A stretch of DNA of 64,000 nt, from NCBI GenBank assembly GCA_009733575.1, contig ML769565.1, positions 64,713-128,712 on the forward strand, written 5' to 3'. Origin of the DNA: Gymnopus androsaceus JB14 (taxonomy: Eukaryota > Basidiomycota > Agaricomycetes > Agaricales > Omphalotaceae). The translations under genes were made by a program, and so were the position numbers. This document shows positions 1 to 11,488 of the stretch, in pieces; position 1 is the first letter of the stretch; every line of letters starts with the position of its first letter. The notes below the pieces were generated by a model. The model was not told where the DNA came from. It made no database searches and worked only from the letters and a program-made list of their open reading frames with translations.

Positions 1-635
1 GACGTAGTTGGAGAACGCATCGGAATATTGAGATACTGCCCAGACGCGCGTTGCTGGCTGACCTACAGCCTTGATATTGGAGTCCTGTAAATATTATCAG
101 AAAGGAGTTGTGAAAGTGATAAGACAGATGCGAACATCAGTGGTACCGAAAACACGAATACTACCATCTGGAAGATACTCTTTCCATGAGGTAGGGTTCT
201 TTGAGTCGCCCTCAGCGACAATCTTAGACCACTGTTCCATTTCGTATCGATATTCAGCGCCGCTGATGTGCATTAGACGCCGTCCATCGAGTGCAAAACG
301 GTCTTGTTCATTGTAGTTGACAACACCTAGGAGCATTATGAGCGACAACGGTGGATATCTGAAGGAAACCATTTACCTCTAAAACCATCTTGTGCTTTGG
401 TTGCTGCAACGCGTTCAATTACGGAGATGCCTTTGAGTGCCCATCCCATGCCAACAGTAGATGCAGCAGTTGAAGCAGAGCTATACGCAAGAGAAAGATG
501 GGGAGCCATCTTGGCAGGAGGAACTTGGACATTGATGTCGAGAGAAAGAGAGCCATTAGCATCAATAGAGTGAATAATAGGGAGCGTTCCAACAATTTTG
601 GATGCCATTGTAGTACGATGCGGTATGATTCTCAA
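1..635 (-). CDS. SpvB/TcB-type toxin-complex-like protein, 5' part (runs off left edge)
   Basis: Minus-strand gene entering the window with its N-terminus. Exons read as 635-377, 326-136 and 84 to beyond 1, separated by introns of 50 and 51 nt (327-376 ending CTAG, 85-135 ending TTACAG). Start is either ATG at 635 or the in-frame ATG at 608. Visible motifs are typical of the SpvB N-terminal domain of bacterial Tc-toxin B subunits: a GSLSLDINVQVPP stretch, LSLAYSS, GMGWALKG, a DRFALDGRRL block and RVWAVSQYSDAFSNY. In bacteria this domain precedes the beta-propeller/RHS shell that encapsulates a toxic C-terminal part; only the leading region is visible here, so neither the RHS shell nor any effector domain can be judged. 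Spliceosomal introns in the right frame show it is a eukaryotic gene and not contamination. The family assignment is fairly secure; its role in the fungus is unknown. Confidence 0.72.
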
Positions 636-2845
636 GTGGTTGCTTAAGAATCTACCTCAGAGTCTTCTCTATTTGGGCATGTAATGTCAGGGAGAATGGA
701 AATGGATGAATCTCCTTGGGTAGATCTGCAACTTAAGTTACACAACCGGCGTAGCCGTGGAACGATCCATCATTAGTCTTCATGACTCTGTCGAAGCTAT
801 AGTCGGTTTTTAGACATTCTGAACGATTAGAAATTAAATAACAAATAACATCGTAAAGCTAATGGCACATACTCGGTTCACGAAGCTCGGCAGAGTCTGC
901 TGATACTGGTAGTGGCGCAGCAAGACTTGTTGGAAGTCAGGCCGTCGTAATCTTTGATAGCCTAGGTAGATACTCGGTTCGCGAGTTTTTGAACACCACT
1001 CTTGCGACGGGCAGAAAAGATCGTAATGTTCCGGTGGAAGGAAGGTTTATGACATGGTATGGTGGATTGAAGGGTACTTGGAATTGGAAGATACGTCTTT
1101 ACGAGTCGATGTGGCAAAGAATGTATTCAAAAGTTAATTGATCGTATTTTCGGGGTGAATCTGCATCATGCAGACGGTGAGGTGGGGCTAAGTGTAAGCG
1201 GTATTAAAGCGATATGCATAATGATGCATGAATGACTTACTCGGATATGCTATACTGCACTTCGGGAGGGGATGTGACCTGTGACTAGTCTGCCGAAATT
1301 TTCATTTTGTCAAAGGTATTGGCTCGTTACTCAGGTCTCGTGGGTTTGCGAGGAACGGTGTAACGGACCACGACCGTAAGATACGAGACTCATTGTAATG
1401 GCTCTGCAAGGTCTATTGCTACGCTAACTTTTTGGCCTAATTTACGCTAATTCGGAGAGGGATGTTAAAACAAAATTCCAAAAAAATCCTAGAACCGCTA
1501 CGAATGTTGCACAGTGTCCCGTTATGCTAATCTAGCTGGTATTTTAGTTGTGAAGGCTGACTATTTTGGTTTGTCTGAGTATTAAGTAAGTAACTTGCTA
1601 TACGAGCATCAAAACTTCGGTTTGGCGAGCCTCGATTTACACTGGTAACTCTGGAAAAGGAACTGTCATTTGAGGTCTAATTTACGCTAATTTGGGAGAG
1701 GAAAATCGTCAAAATCGCTGTCTGATTCAGGCAGGGGCCAGTAGGAGCTTCTGGAGGCCTGGCAGTCGAGACTTGTTTGGCTTGTTGGATAGAGGCACAG
1801 TAAGCAAATATCTCATTAGGCTCTCTTCGCTCCGTGACTTGCAATCCGAGTCATCAATGATCAGCCACGGCAGCTCGGAAATTTTTCGACCAAAAAAAGA
1901 CATACCAAAATCGATACTTGTTATTAGTGGCAACTTGTGTTTTATTGAAAGGGGATATGGAAACTTGTAATGTTCCCTGGAATAAAGCTTCGCAGTCCCA
2001 CTTCTATCCATGCAAAGTATCTCACTTGAACGCGCTGCTAATAAGCTCACGACAAACGACGAGCACACGGTATATGACCTTTAGGAGCCCAATCGACTAC
2101 TCAAGTACTCAAGTTCTGAAGAGGAGCTGCACGATACTAGGGAACTAGCGGCGCTGATAACGACAGCCGCTTAACTGTTTTGGGTCTATCTCGGAATTGA
2201 GAAATACCAATTCGATCGTTATAGTACTTCAAGATCTGAATTCAAGAAGATCAGTTTTGAACTTCAACTGGACTGGCATTTTTGCATGACTACTACTTTA
2301 CTCGCGAGGTTATAGGACTCCCTGTGGCGTATATCCAAGTTTGATTGATATGAAGTGAAGAATGGTACGTACGCGCATACACCTAATACTCGTACAGGTC
2401 TCCTTGGGCCATCTTCGCTCCGAGACTCGTCAGAATTATCAGAATGGTGATCTCAATAGACTTCGATCAGGACTCATTATATGTTTGTACAGGGATTTGG
2501 TACACTAATTAAACCTATTAGGTCGCAGCACCCTCTGGAACCCTCCGAATTTTGGTCAAAAGAATAGCTTCCGACACTACCGAATCCATATTTATTATGA
2601 CTTGTGACTACAGAGAGCTGTTTATAAAGGAGTCCCGAAAAAACTTCACTCTTCATTACACATTCTTCTAACGGTTGTGTATAACAGGAGCTCTCATCTT
2701 CAAACAACTCTCAATGACTGATATGGCTACAAACGACTTGTATGTTTTCTTTACTGGCATCATTGTTGACCGTTACCTTATCTTATATGTTGAATCACTC
2801 AGAGTCACACCAAAACTTTTCGCTGCAAACTTGAATCAGTTGCAG
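636..2845. other. intergenic, no supported gene
   Basis: No open frame here has recognisable similarity or consistent intron structure. A short direct repeat with core taatttacgctaatt followed by a purine-rich run occurs at about 1438 and 1677. Short ORFs on both strands around 1.7-2.1 kb and 2.5-2.9 kb look like chance. Confidence 0.5.
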
Positions 2846-3744
2846 CCACCCGCAACAACAGACGGTTTTCAAATGTAAATCTCCGTCATTCATCCACAAG
2901 CGTGAACCTGACCTTCTTGACGCCAACAGCCAGGACTTTCCTAATCTTATAAGCAGCTTCAGCGTCGACAGTGATGGCCCTCTCGCTTATGATGTAGACT
3001 TGAGTGTTAAAGTATACTGCTACAAGACGCATACGGATACAGCCCACAAAGTGTCTTTCATCTTGATATACAGCGGCCATTGTTCAGCATACAATCCTAA
3101 TTCGGCATTCGTATTCACTGTAAATAGTGTCGGACAAGCTGCTGATATCTATGCACAGCTGCCCAAAACGAATGACGGGAGAAAGACTGAGGACGGATAT
3201 GTTTGTATGCGAAGTTCTCAGCTTTGACTATACCTTTACTAATTGCAGATGCCACTAGATGACATCGAGTATGTCAAAAACTTCAATCTCTCCGAGAAGG
3301 CGGCAGACATAGAGAATGAAAATTCTTTTGTTTTCACTGCCAAATATCAGGAAAGCTTCACTCTAGTGCACTGCAAACAGACTGGGGAGCGTTTCGATGG
3401 ACATGGTTATACTGAATTTCAGATCATTCCAGAGGATCAAGAAACTGTATGTCTTGTGTCAACACTGTTCTTATAATAGATCTAACATACTGGTTGCACC
3501 ATGGTATAGAAACTCGAAAATCAAGCGATTTACGGTCTCTCGGAGTTCCAGTGTGATGTCGATCCTAATAGACACTATAAATTTCGTAAGTTTCTCGAAC
3601 TACTTTGTCCAACTGGTAAGATTATTGTATATATTCATTTACTTTTTTTTAGTCATCTCCATGAGCTGTTTCAGGAACGACATTGATGGTGTCACGATGT
3701 TCTCCCCAACGGGACAAGCCGCCGACATCTCTATCAAGTTCTGA
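2846..3744 (+). CDS. unrecognised multi-exon protein, 3' portion
   Basis: The frame is open from an acceptor-like TTGCAG at about 2845 through 3200. It then continues through exons 3249-3446, 3510-3585 and 3653-3744, with introns 3201-3248, 3447-3509 and 3586-3652, all GT-AG, in phase, ending TTGCAG, TATAG and TTTTTAG. The protein ends with stop TGA at 3742-3744. Readable motifs include PSFIHKREPDLLDANSQDF, DVDLSVKVYCY, GQAADIYAQLPKTNDG and, at the C-terminus, SPTGQAADISIKF, so a short GQAADI motif occurs twice. I could not assign a family. It lies beside the SpvB/TcB-type gene and may be functionally linked, but that rests on proximity only. The 5' end is uncertain; an upstream exon near 2675-2845 is possible. 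Confidence 0.5.
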
Positions 3745-4338
3745 GCAAGAGCATTAGTCTCCCCAAGGCTGACTCTTTGAGATTAGGTACTTAGAGTTGT
3801 CATGTAATACACTTTATCCTTGCGCAAATTTTATGTCACTGCAGAGTAAACATGTACACCGCAAAACGGTCACAGGTGTCCCTCAGATGGAAGTTCCAGC
3901 GCATTCCCATCATCTGTTTACGGCCTTCCGCGCAGCTGTTACCCAGGAAATCTGAAACACAGCTGAATACAAGGGTGTGAGGATGAGCTGGAAGCTGGAG
4001 GCTGACTGTATTTATGGGGGCCAGCCAGTGTTCAGATGGTTATTGCATAGAACGTAGATAAAATTGACCAGTATATCCAGTAATTTACTAGCTATTTCAC
4101 AGTACCTTTACACCTGAGTTCTATTCCATCTCCACATACACATTCAACTGGGGTGTTGCTGTCCCTGGTATGGAGACCACTCAAATTTTCTTGCATTCTT
4201 CATTTCTGCTTGAATTCAACCTTCTGACAGCTTACTACTACTTTTCAATAAATACACAAGCCTTGCATTCAATCTCAACCAATACCACCCAGAACTTGGT
4301 GTTACAAACACTTTATCTTATCTCATGCCACTACTTGC
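3745..4338. other. intergenic, nothing recognised
   Basis: AT-rich spacer between the multi-exon gene and the first palindromic element. No motif or homology seen. Confidence 0.5.
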
Positions 4339-4717
4339 ACTGGGGGCAAAGTCCAAGGCAATCAAATTTTGATTCCCTTACATAGATTACTGTGGGGATT
4401 CTGCAGGGCTTCTGCATGCAATTATGCATGTTGCAGTGGAGTCACAAAGGAGAAAGTGAAATTCTTTTACACCACTTGCCTACTGTTTGATGCCGGATTG
4501 TCAAAGGACTCCGGACCCTATACCACACATTACAGGCGCCGCTGGGTGACAATATTGTCACCCACGCTCGCTTCTTTAATTTAGATTATCTATAGATATG
4601 GCTGTGAGTTGATTGTAATACAATTGTGAATTTGGAGTGAGTCCCTGCACTGCACAGAATCCCTGGGTAAGCCATGTAAGGGGATCAAATTTAATTGCCT
4701 TGGGCCTTGCCCCCAGT
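4339..4717. mobile_element. MITE-like inverted-repeat element, about 380 bp
   Basis: The left arm from 4339 (actgggggcaaag) and the right arm ending at 4717 (cttgcccccagt) are reverse complements over about 70 bp with a few mismatches, including shared aaggcaat, ccccttacat and gggattct blocks. The centre has no coding potential. No clear target-site duplication was found. The structure fits a non-autonomous DNA transposon. Confidence 0.6.
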
Positions 4718-5296
4718 GTTATCATTTTCTTTGTTTACCTTTACACAAGCTTTAAGACCCATGCCTATGTCATGGAAACTCAGACTCAAGTATGTGCATA
4801 GACTGGAACAATAAGTAAGTATTAAGTCTTAAAATACATCTTCTGCCTTCACTCCCTGCTTTGTTGTTAGAGCTCTGCATCATACCATATATGGCAAATA
4901 TATGGCTATGGCCATACAGAAAACAACTGTATCCCGTATTGATTTTAAGCTTGACTGTAGTACAGTTATGGTACAGCATTATCTGTACTGTATCATTGTA
5001 AATGGCAACATCAAGACCAAGAAAAAATCTTGTTGGCCAAGACATCACCTGGAATCTTTTCACTGGGAAGATATCCATCCATGCTGGCAGCAGCAAACAG
5101 ATATGAACAGTATTGGTGAAGCTATACATACACTATATGTACAGCTCCTTCAAATCCTTCATTGGTACAGACTCATGAGTCATGACCATAGACAGTGACC
5201 ATACAATCGGTAAGTACTGCTATGGTGCAGAGCCTGATTCATTGTACTATGCAACAGAGCAACATTTAATTGACCATGGGTAATCATTGGTGATTA

Positions 5297-6433
5297 CATC
5301 AGGAAAAATGGTCTGGGCCCAGGGCTGACTCTAGGTTGACCCAAAATGACCTAAAGAGACTTAAGGGAACCTAAGGATACCTAGGTCTCCTAGGCCACCT
5401 AGGTTGCCTAGATTGCCTCAGTTTCTTTGAGGTCACCTAGGTTGCCTAGGATTTAGGGATAAACCTTGGGAATTTGAGGCAACCTGAGTAAACCTGAGGA
5501 ACCTGAGGTAACCTGAGGTAGCCTAAGGTCAAGGGGGTTCAAATTTTTTTTAAAATGACTGGACGTTGATTTTTTTTTGCTGGGTCTGGACCTTGGACTA
5601 ACTAACTATGTAATCATTCCCACGCCTATATATGGTATATCTTGATAAGATAATCTTGCCTCTCAGCCTCTACCGTTGGCTTGAGCTGTTACATGCGTCG
5701 CAGGTCCATGTTTTGGTGTAGTTCACTGAAACACAATCCATATGGTACTAGATGAGTTTGAAATCAGTACAGTCAATATCTGTTGAGTAGTAAATAGATC
5801 AGAGTACCCAAACTGTCTCGCAACCTTTCCTCCAACATGCAATAATGGTGTGCTGCTCTGATTTTGCCGTTTCGGTGATGGGGACATCACACAGGCACCT
5901 AGAAAGGTCAAACTCTACCCTTAGTTGCTTTCTGGAAGGGCGTCAAGATGTTTCCGAATCTTCAATATGGTTTGAGGGTCCACTGTCGACATCCATTTCA
6001 GTGTTAGAAATGATACTAGATATGCTGGCCACAAAAGCTATAAGATTCATTTGAGTTTCCAGGCTTCTATCATTGGAGTAATCTGATCACTGGCCATTGG
6101 TGATACTTAGAACACTTCAAAAACACTTTCAGATCATTGTTAGCATTGAAAAGGTAAAATTTTATTCTTAAACCTAAATTACACGTTCTGAAGAGCCTAA
6201 ACCTTTGCAAAGCTTGTGCAAAGCCTTTGTAAATTTGAAGATGGCCTATGTGGGGGGGCGTCAAAAATTTTTTTCCCAGCCTGACAGCTGGACTAACTAA
6301 CCTAGGCCCGGTCAGGCGCTAAATTCTTTGAACCCCCTTGCCTAAGGTAGCCTGGAAGACCCAAGGTGACCAGGGTGACCAGGGTAGCCTAGGTTCCCTA
6401 GGTTATCATAGGTTTAACCCCTTTTTGCTGATG
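5297..6433. mobile_element. CATCAG-family TIR element with CCTAGG-type internal repeats, nested insertion
   Basis: Starts with CATCAGGAAAAATGG and ends with TTTTTGCTGATG, the termini of the family also seen at 10018, 13572, 14045 and 50873. The arms (about 5320-5550 and 6315-6420) are inverted copies of each other and are built from short motifs around the palindrome CCTAGG and ggtaacctgagg. A shared caagggggttcaaa / tttgaacccccttg pair marks the inner arm ends. The central about 750 bp is different sequence and may be a later insertion; ggactaactaac occurs directly repeated at its edges. The right end abuts a helicase remnant. The 2-bp flanks are TA and AC, so no clean target duplication. 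Confidence 0.5.
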
Positions 6434-6686
6434 ACTGTAGGTTCAGTCCAACTTGCTTCACAGACTGCCCTTGTGATTTGTTAACAGACATTGCAAAAGC
6501 AAGACAAACTGGGAGTTGCCATTGTTCCAAGATGAATGATAAATCCAAATTTGAAGGTGTTATTGTTATACATGGAATAAATGCAGTTTCACCTGCAGTA
6601 GGATCCAGATTTCTCAGAATCATCAATTGTGCAGTAATCTTCAACTTCAAATGTGAAAATTGGAAGCCCAGTTCCATCAATGCCAT
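6434..6686 (-). pseudogene. Helitron/PIF1-type helicase remnant
   Basis: The minus-strand frame carries LMILRNLDPTAG, then FIPCITITPSNLDLSF, then LAFAMSVNKSQGQSVKQVGL. These correspond to the C-terminal part of fungal Helitron-encoded PIF1-like helicases; NKSQGQ is the most diagnostic block. Sequence normally present between the LRNLDPTAG and FIP blocks is missing, so the copy is internally deleted. The coding similarity stops exactly where the CATCAG element begins at 6433, so that element probably inserted into the helicase. A second palindromic element (6703-6926) lies immediately upstream. Non-functional relic. Confidence 0.7.
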
Positions 6687-6702
6687 TTAATTATTCTACT
6701 CA

Positions 6703-6926
6703 TGGCCACGGAAAAAAATGGTCCACCTTTTTTGATACCACTTATGTACTTGGTTGTTTTACATTGTCATGCTTGCGTTATAAGCCCCGTACTTTCTGAG
6801 GATGTTTACCACCATCAATACAACATATTCACATATTCAGAATTTTTTGTGATCTCCTTTCCAAAATGCACTGAAAATTGCAAGTTCAAATGCAAATGTG
6901 ACCTGGACCGTTTTTTTCCGTGGCTA
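6703..6926. mobile_element. short palindromic MITE, about 224 bp
   Basis: Terminal blocks ggccacggaaaaaaatggtcc (left) and ggaccgtttttttccgtggc (right) are reverse complements with one or two mismatches. No coding content. Sits just 5' of the helicase relic. Confidence 0.5.
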
Positions 6927-7286
6927 CGAGTACAGGATACTGAAAGTCCCTATTATCAGTTACATCAATGATAGACCTCATTTTTAAGTGTTTCAGTCAA
7001 ATAATTTACACCATAATTTTCATGAATATAGCTCCTTAAGTGGATGCCCCCAGGTGTGAGAATGGAAGAGGGTAAGTATGGAGACTTTAATCCTGCCTTC
7101 CTTGTACAGTACTACCACAGCATCTCCTGACATTGCATACCATTCTAAGTGTTTGTCATGTTGTATGAAAAAAGACCTATGTATATTAATTCCCTTTCAA
7201 TTAATCTTATGTATTTTGGATTTAAAAAAATCTAGAGTTAGTGAACTTACACTCAAATGAATGCATATATATAAATTTAAAGATCA

Positions 7287-8240
7287 GATTGTGGGGCGGC
7301 CATGATGGCCACTGTGTGGAGCACTGGGAGGCTCCCCCAGACCCCTATGCTGCCACAGGCCTGCTGCAAGGAGCTTTTGCCTGTGGCAGCTAGAGTGGGT
7401 ATATGAAAGCACTGCCGCGGGGTTTAGTAAAGAGCACTTTGTGCTGCACAGCTAAGTTGCTTCCCAATAGTGTCAAATTATTTGTCCTCAGTTTTGGGCA
7501 GCTAAACCATCCTTTTTTAAAGTATAGGATTTCCTTGGCACTTACTTAAGCATGCACTTGTTTAGGTGTGTGGCTATGCTGTTTGGACTAGTGTTGCTGC
7601 AGCTTGGGCATTAGCCGGCTCAAATCTGGTTTTCAAGCCAGCTGAGCTGAAGCTGATTGAGCTGGCTACAACTGCTTCAAGCTGCTTCAAATTCTCAATT
7701 TTTAGTTCACTCATACCGCAACTTACGAGGGGTTCTTTTGACTGCTCTTAGGTGTAGGAGCATGTCCAAGGTGATAGCAATGCTCAAATGAACCAAAATT
7801 GCCTTGGGAACGTGCAACATGATGCACAGGCACAACAAAGTTTAATATATTTAATTGATATTTAAATGACATAATTTCTGGTCAACCATATTTTTGCCTC
7901 AATCAGTGTTATACTGCATTGTATGACAGCACAGCAGCATAAGGGAGACTTGAGGATACAGATATATGGGTATACGATGCTCACAATGCATCTTAGTGCT
8001 GTCCTCATGCCAGTTTGTGAAAACCACCTTGAGCTGTCCAAGCTGCGAGCTGCAGCTTCTCAAGTCGGCTACCGGCTAGCCGAGCCGCAGCAACACTAGT
8101 TTGGACATAGTGATCACCACAGGGGATCCGCAGCCCCAAAAAATTGACCCACCCCGGCCCACAATGGGTGACAACCCATGATCTGGGTCCCAGGTTCCCT
8201 GTGGTTCTACAGGTACGGGGCACCCCGCAATGCCACAGTG
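7287..8240. mobile_element. palindromic element, about 950 bp
   Basis: An internal inverted pair, ACTAGTGTTGCTGC at about 7588 and GCAGCAACACTAGT at about 8089, is embedded in longer weakly matching arms rich in agctgc and gctggc. The outer ends (attgtggggcgg and accccgcaatgcc) are also roughly complementary. Boundaries are approximate and no target duplication was established. Confidence 0.35.
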
Positions 8241-8869
8241 TTCAAAATTTGAAACTAGACTAGATAGTGTCCTCACTTGAGTATTAAATCATCTGCATGT
8301 TCAAGTTCTCCCTCATAAGTTACATATGATAAACTTAGATATTTGTACAGTCCAGTGTTCAAATTTCAGAGTCTCGGACTTCTCACTAGATATCATAAAA
8401 ATCAGTTCAGTTTAAACAAGAATCATGTATTCATAAGTTTATAGTCAGGGTATAAGATCACAGCAAGGATCTAGATGAAAGCTTGGGAAGTAATGACAGG
8501 ACAAAAAGTTATAAGATTATGGAACATAAAGCTTGGTAAGTAGTAACAGGAAACAAAACAGTCAGACTTGGGTATTCACCTACAAAAAGCAATCAGGAAC
8601 ATGTCAATCACAAATAAGTACAACACATACTTCAAGTTGTTGCTGGTGGGAGCAGATGTTACTTGCACAATATCATCATTGTCAATCAATCCATGGATGC
8701 TCCAGCTGTCCAAGCACATTAGACAACAAGTGGTTTCACCAGTAAGGTGATTGCAGATACCACTAATCAGAAGCTGTCCACAACTGAACTGGTGTTCTAC
8801 AAAGACAGACATTGCTGAAACACAGTCAATAACCATGGTAGAAATCACAGAAAAGAATCACTCACAGGG

Positions 8870-9090
8870 AATAGAAAGAAGATCTTCACCCCCATCAGCC
8901 TCAATAAAGTCCCAATCATCATCATCTTCATCCCCATCCTTGTCATTGCACTTGGTAACCTTGGTCTCATCAGGACCATCAGAAAGGTACCGGTCTAATG
9001 TGGGAACGCCTGAACGTTCTTTGCAACAAGGAGGACGAAGACCATGACCTTTGGCAGGTTGTGTTTTGGCTGGAGGCACTGCTTTACCCA
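8870..9090 (-). pseudogene. duplicated fragment of the AGC kinase C-terminal tail
   Basis: The minus-strand reading includes TQPAKGHGLRPP, ERSGVPTLDRYLSDGPDE and DDDDWDFIEADGGED, nearly identical to codons at about 44590-44810 of the kinase gene on the plus strand. Substitutions such as CCKERS for RRKERS, and NDKDGDE for DDEDGDE, show divergence without frameshift. Similarity ends abruptly after GGED. A lone internal exon piece without kinase domain or start is a captured or duplicated fragment, not a gene. Confidence 0.85.
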
Positions 9091-9647
9091 GTGTTATACA
9101 GTGTTCCCACTCTGGGTTTACACTGGTTCACCCTTATTGTAATGATGTTGATTGTAAGGATGCTGTATTGGATAAGATAATAAAATATGTTAAGATAACA
9201 TATCATAGATAATCATATGGCATGGATAAGATAACAATGGGGAAATCTGTGACACCACTGCAAAGGAATCCAACACATTATCTGCAGCTATTTCAATGTC
9301 TTGCTGTAGATGCATCAGAGATGTAAAGATCACCACATAAAACAAAGAAAGACAAACACAATACTGCTCCATGTTGTGAATTTCAACACTGATGAGTTAG
9401 ATTTGTGCTGGGTATGAAAACCAACCAAACAACAATCACCCCAATCAGATACAATCCAAGAGGTTTAATTTAATGCGAGGAAGGAGGTTGTCAAAGGTTC
9501 CCTCAACTACTAATTGATTCGAAGAGAAAAGCACTTGGCAGTTGGCACAGACAGTGCGAGATGAACAAGGTTTATATTTGGAGGGAGGTTTTGAAAAGCC
9601 AACTAACGTACAATGACACGCTGAAATAATCAAGGGGGAAAGCAAAC
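9091..9647. other. intergenic, nothing recognised
   Basis: No supported gene between the kinase fragment and the 60-bp tandem repeat. Confidence 0.45.
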
Positions 9648-9767
9648 ACCAAAGCCTGGGTCAAGTACGACAACTCAACAAACAACTTTGCGTATCTGCA
9701 GTGAAATACCAACGCCCGGGTCAAGTACGCTGACTCAACAAACAACTTTGTGTATCCTGGGAGCCTT
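9648..9767. repeat. 60-bp tandem duplication, two copies
   Basis: Units 9648-9707 and 9708-9767 share the framework ccgggtcaagtacg followed by actcaacaaacaacttt and gtat, with a few substitutions. No coding meaning seen. Confidence 0.8.
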
Positions 9768-10017
9768 TATGTTGCCGTGCAATGATACTCCAGCTCTCAG
9801 GGAGTCCCATGAGTTACCTAACAAGCTTATATGACCACTGCACAAGTCACTTGAGTAGGCGTTTTTAACACACTCAGTGAAGAGCGGGCAAGGGGTAGAA
9901 TCTGTTGGTAAAGCTAGGTAACACTCCAAGAAGCTTCCTCCCTAAAACTAGACCAAGCTGACACTTGGGTCCAAGACCTTCCTAATCAACAATGGGCTTG
10001 TTGAGGTGTGTACATTA

Positions 10018-10412
10018 CATCAGAAAAAACTGTTTTGGGCCCAGGAGGATCTAAGGTCACCTAGTCCTCTTAGGCAACCTGAGGCATCCTAGTTGGCCCA
10101 GGAATAAGGGTGAAACTTTGGACACCTCAGGTATCCTAGTCATTGTAGGTGTCCTGGGAGATCCTGGGATGTCCTGGGGCATCCTGGGGCATCCTGAGGC
10201 ATCCTGGGATGGAACTTTTATCCTAGGATGCCCTAGGATGCCCCAGGATGCCCCAGGACATCCCAGGATCTCCCAGGACACCTAGGATGACTAGGATACC
10301 TGAGGTGTCCAAAGTTTTACCCTTTTTCCTGGGCCAACTAGGATGCCTCAGGTTGCCTAAGAGGACTAGGTGACCTTAGATCCTCCTGGGCCCAAAACAG
10401 TTTTTGCTGATG
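10018..10412. mobile_element. CATCAG-family element, near-perfect long palindrome
   Basis: Begins CATCAGAAAAAACTG and ends AGTTTTTGCTGATG. The two halves are almost perfect reverse complements over nearly the whole 395 bp; the interior consists of reiterated ggcatcctgg / ccaggatgcc motifs. Flanked on both sides by TA (10016-10017 and 10413-10414), a plausible 2-bp target duplication. Transcription through it would give a long hairpin. Confidence 0.75.
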
Positions 10413-11488
10413 TAGGCTCCACCTGCGGTCCTAAGACTGATGTGACCTCTCTTCGAGATGAAAACTGGGAATGCTTGACTTAATAGCTGGGAAGTAGAAT
10501 GAACAGCCTCAGTATTATCGAGGTTACAAGAAGGCCACCCGTTTCAAAGGTTGCAGAGGATGATGCAGACATGTCTGAGCATGTACGAATCACTACAGGT
10601 CCTAAGATAGAACTGTGTTTCAGGTATCAAGTCTAACTTGTTATTCCGAGATAGAATAGCTACTCTTATATACTGAGCAAGATATAATAAAATGGGAAAA
10701 TGAGAGAAACTGAGCAAGATAGGATGAAACAGAGTAGGTAAATAGAAAAAGATAAAATAATATCCATATATGTGTGTATACTATGGTTTTGCCTCGACGT
10801 TTTCCTGCCTCATTCGTTTGTCTTCCTCGATTGGGTCAACTTTTGGGATTTTTGGTCTGAATCGACTCAAGTCATTTGCCTTTTTACAAGGCTTGCCATT
10901 TCCTTTAGCAGAACAGCCCTCGGAAGTATTTCTATGTTTTTCCTTGCCAATGGGAGACTGGTTATTATCCCTATTTCCGCATGGTCTTGAGTCTAGATGC
11001 ATGGTAGCATATGGATCTCGGTAAAACGCTGAGGCTCGGATGGAAACACTCCTTGGTCCTTCCGTGCTCTAGAAGTAGCTACAGCAAGTGGGTCATGTGG
11101 CTGTGTTGGATTGCCATGGCTATCTGCCTGGGCGCTTTCCAGCAAGCGTCAACTTTGAGAGCACCCGCTAGGGTACCTCCTCATCTCAGTCCACCTTGCT
11201 TTGTTTAATAAACTTGAGTGTCATGTAGACTCCTCGGTGAGCTGATTGCGGAAGCGATGCCTCATTTAAGACTTCGATCCCTTGGGTATATCCTCCAATG
11301 GCCTAGCCTAGTATAACTGGTATGTGGGCTCGTTTATCTGCCTTGGTCAGCAACTTGTTATCCAACAAGCTTGCCCTGCTACACCATACCGCGCATAGGA
11401 CTTTGATCGAGGCGTATTCACAAAGTTAAGTATGGTACCATTGCACGTACTGTTACTCTGCAACCTCTTGGGTAGAATAGGTCCTTGG
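10413..11488. other. no recognised gene
   Basis: Spacer between the palindrome and the solo LTR. A minus-strand open stretch at 10781-11002 is hydrophilic (Lys/Asn/Arg-rich) and could be a retroelement Gag relic, but no zinc-knuckle or protease motif is visible. Confidence 0.3.

Noticed and set aside
2886..3080. Minus-strand ORF opposite the multi-exon gene
   Set aside because: The plus frame has in-phase introns and continues for three further exons; the minus frame has no such support.
6414..6686. Helicase remnant considered as an active Helitron
   Set aside because: Only the last motifs remain, with internal deletion; no Rep/HUH domain or Helitron ends found.
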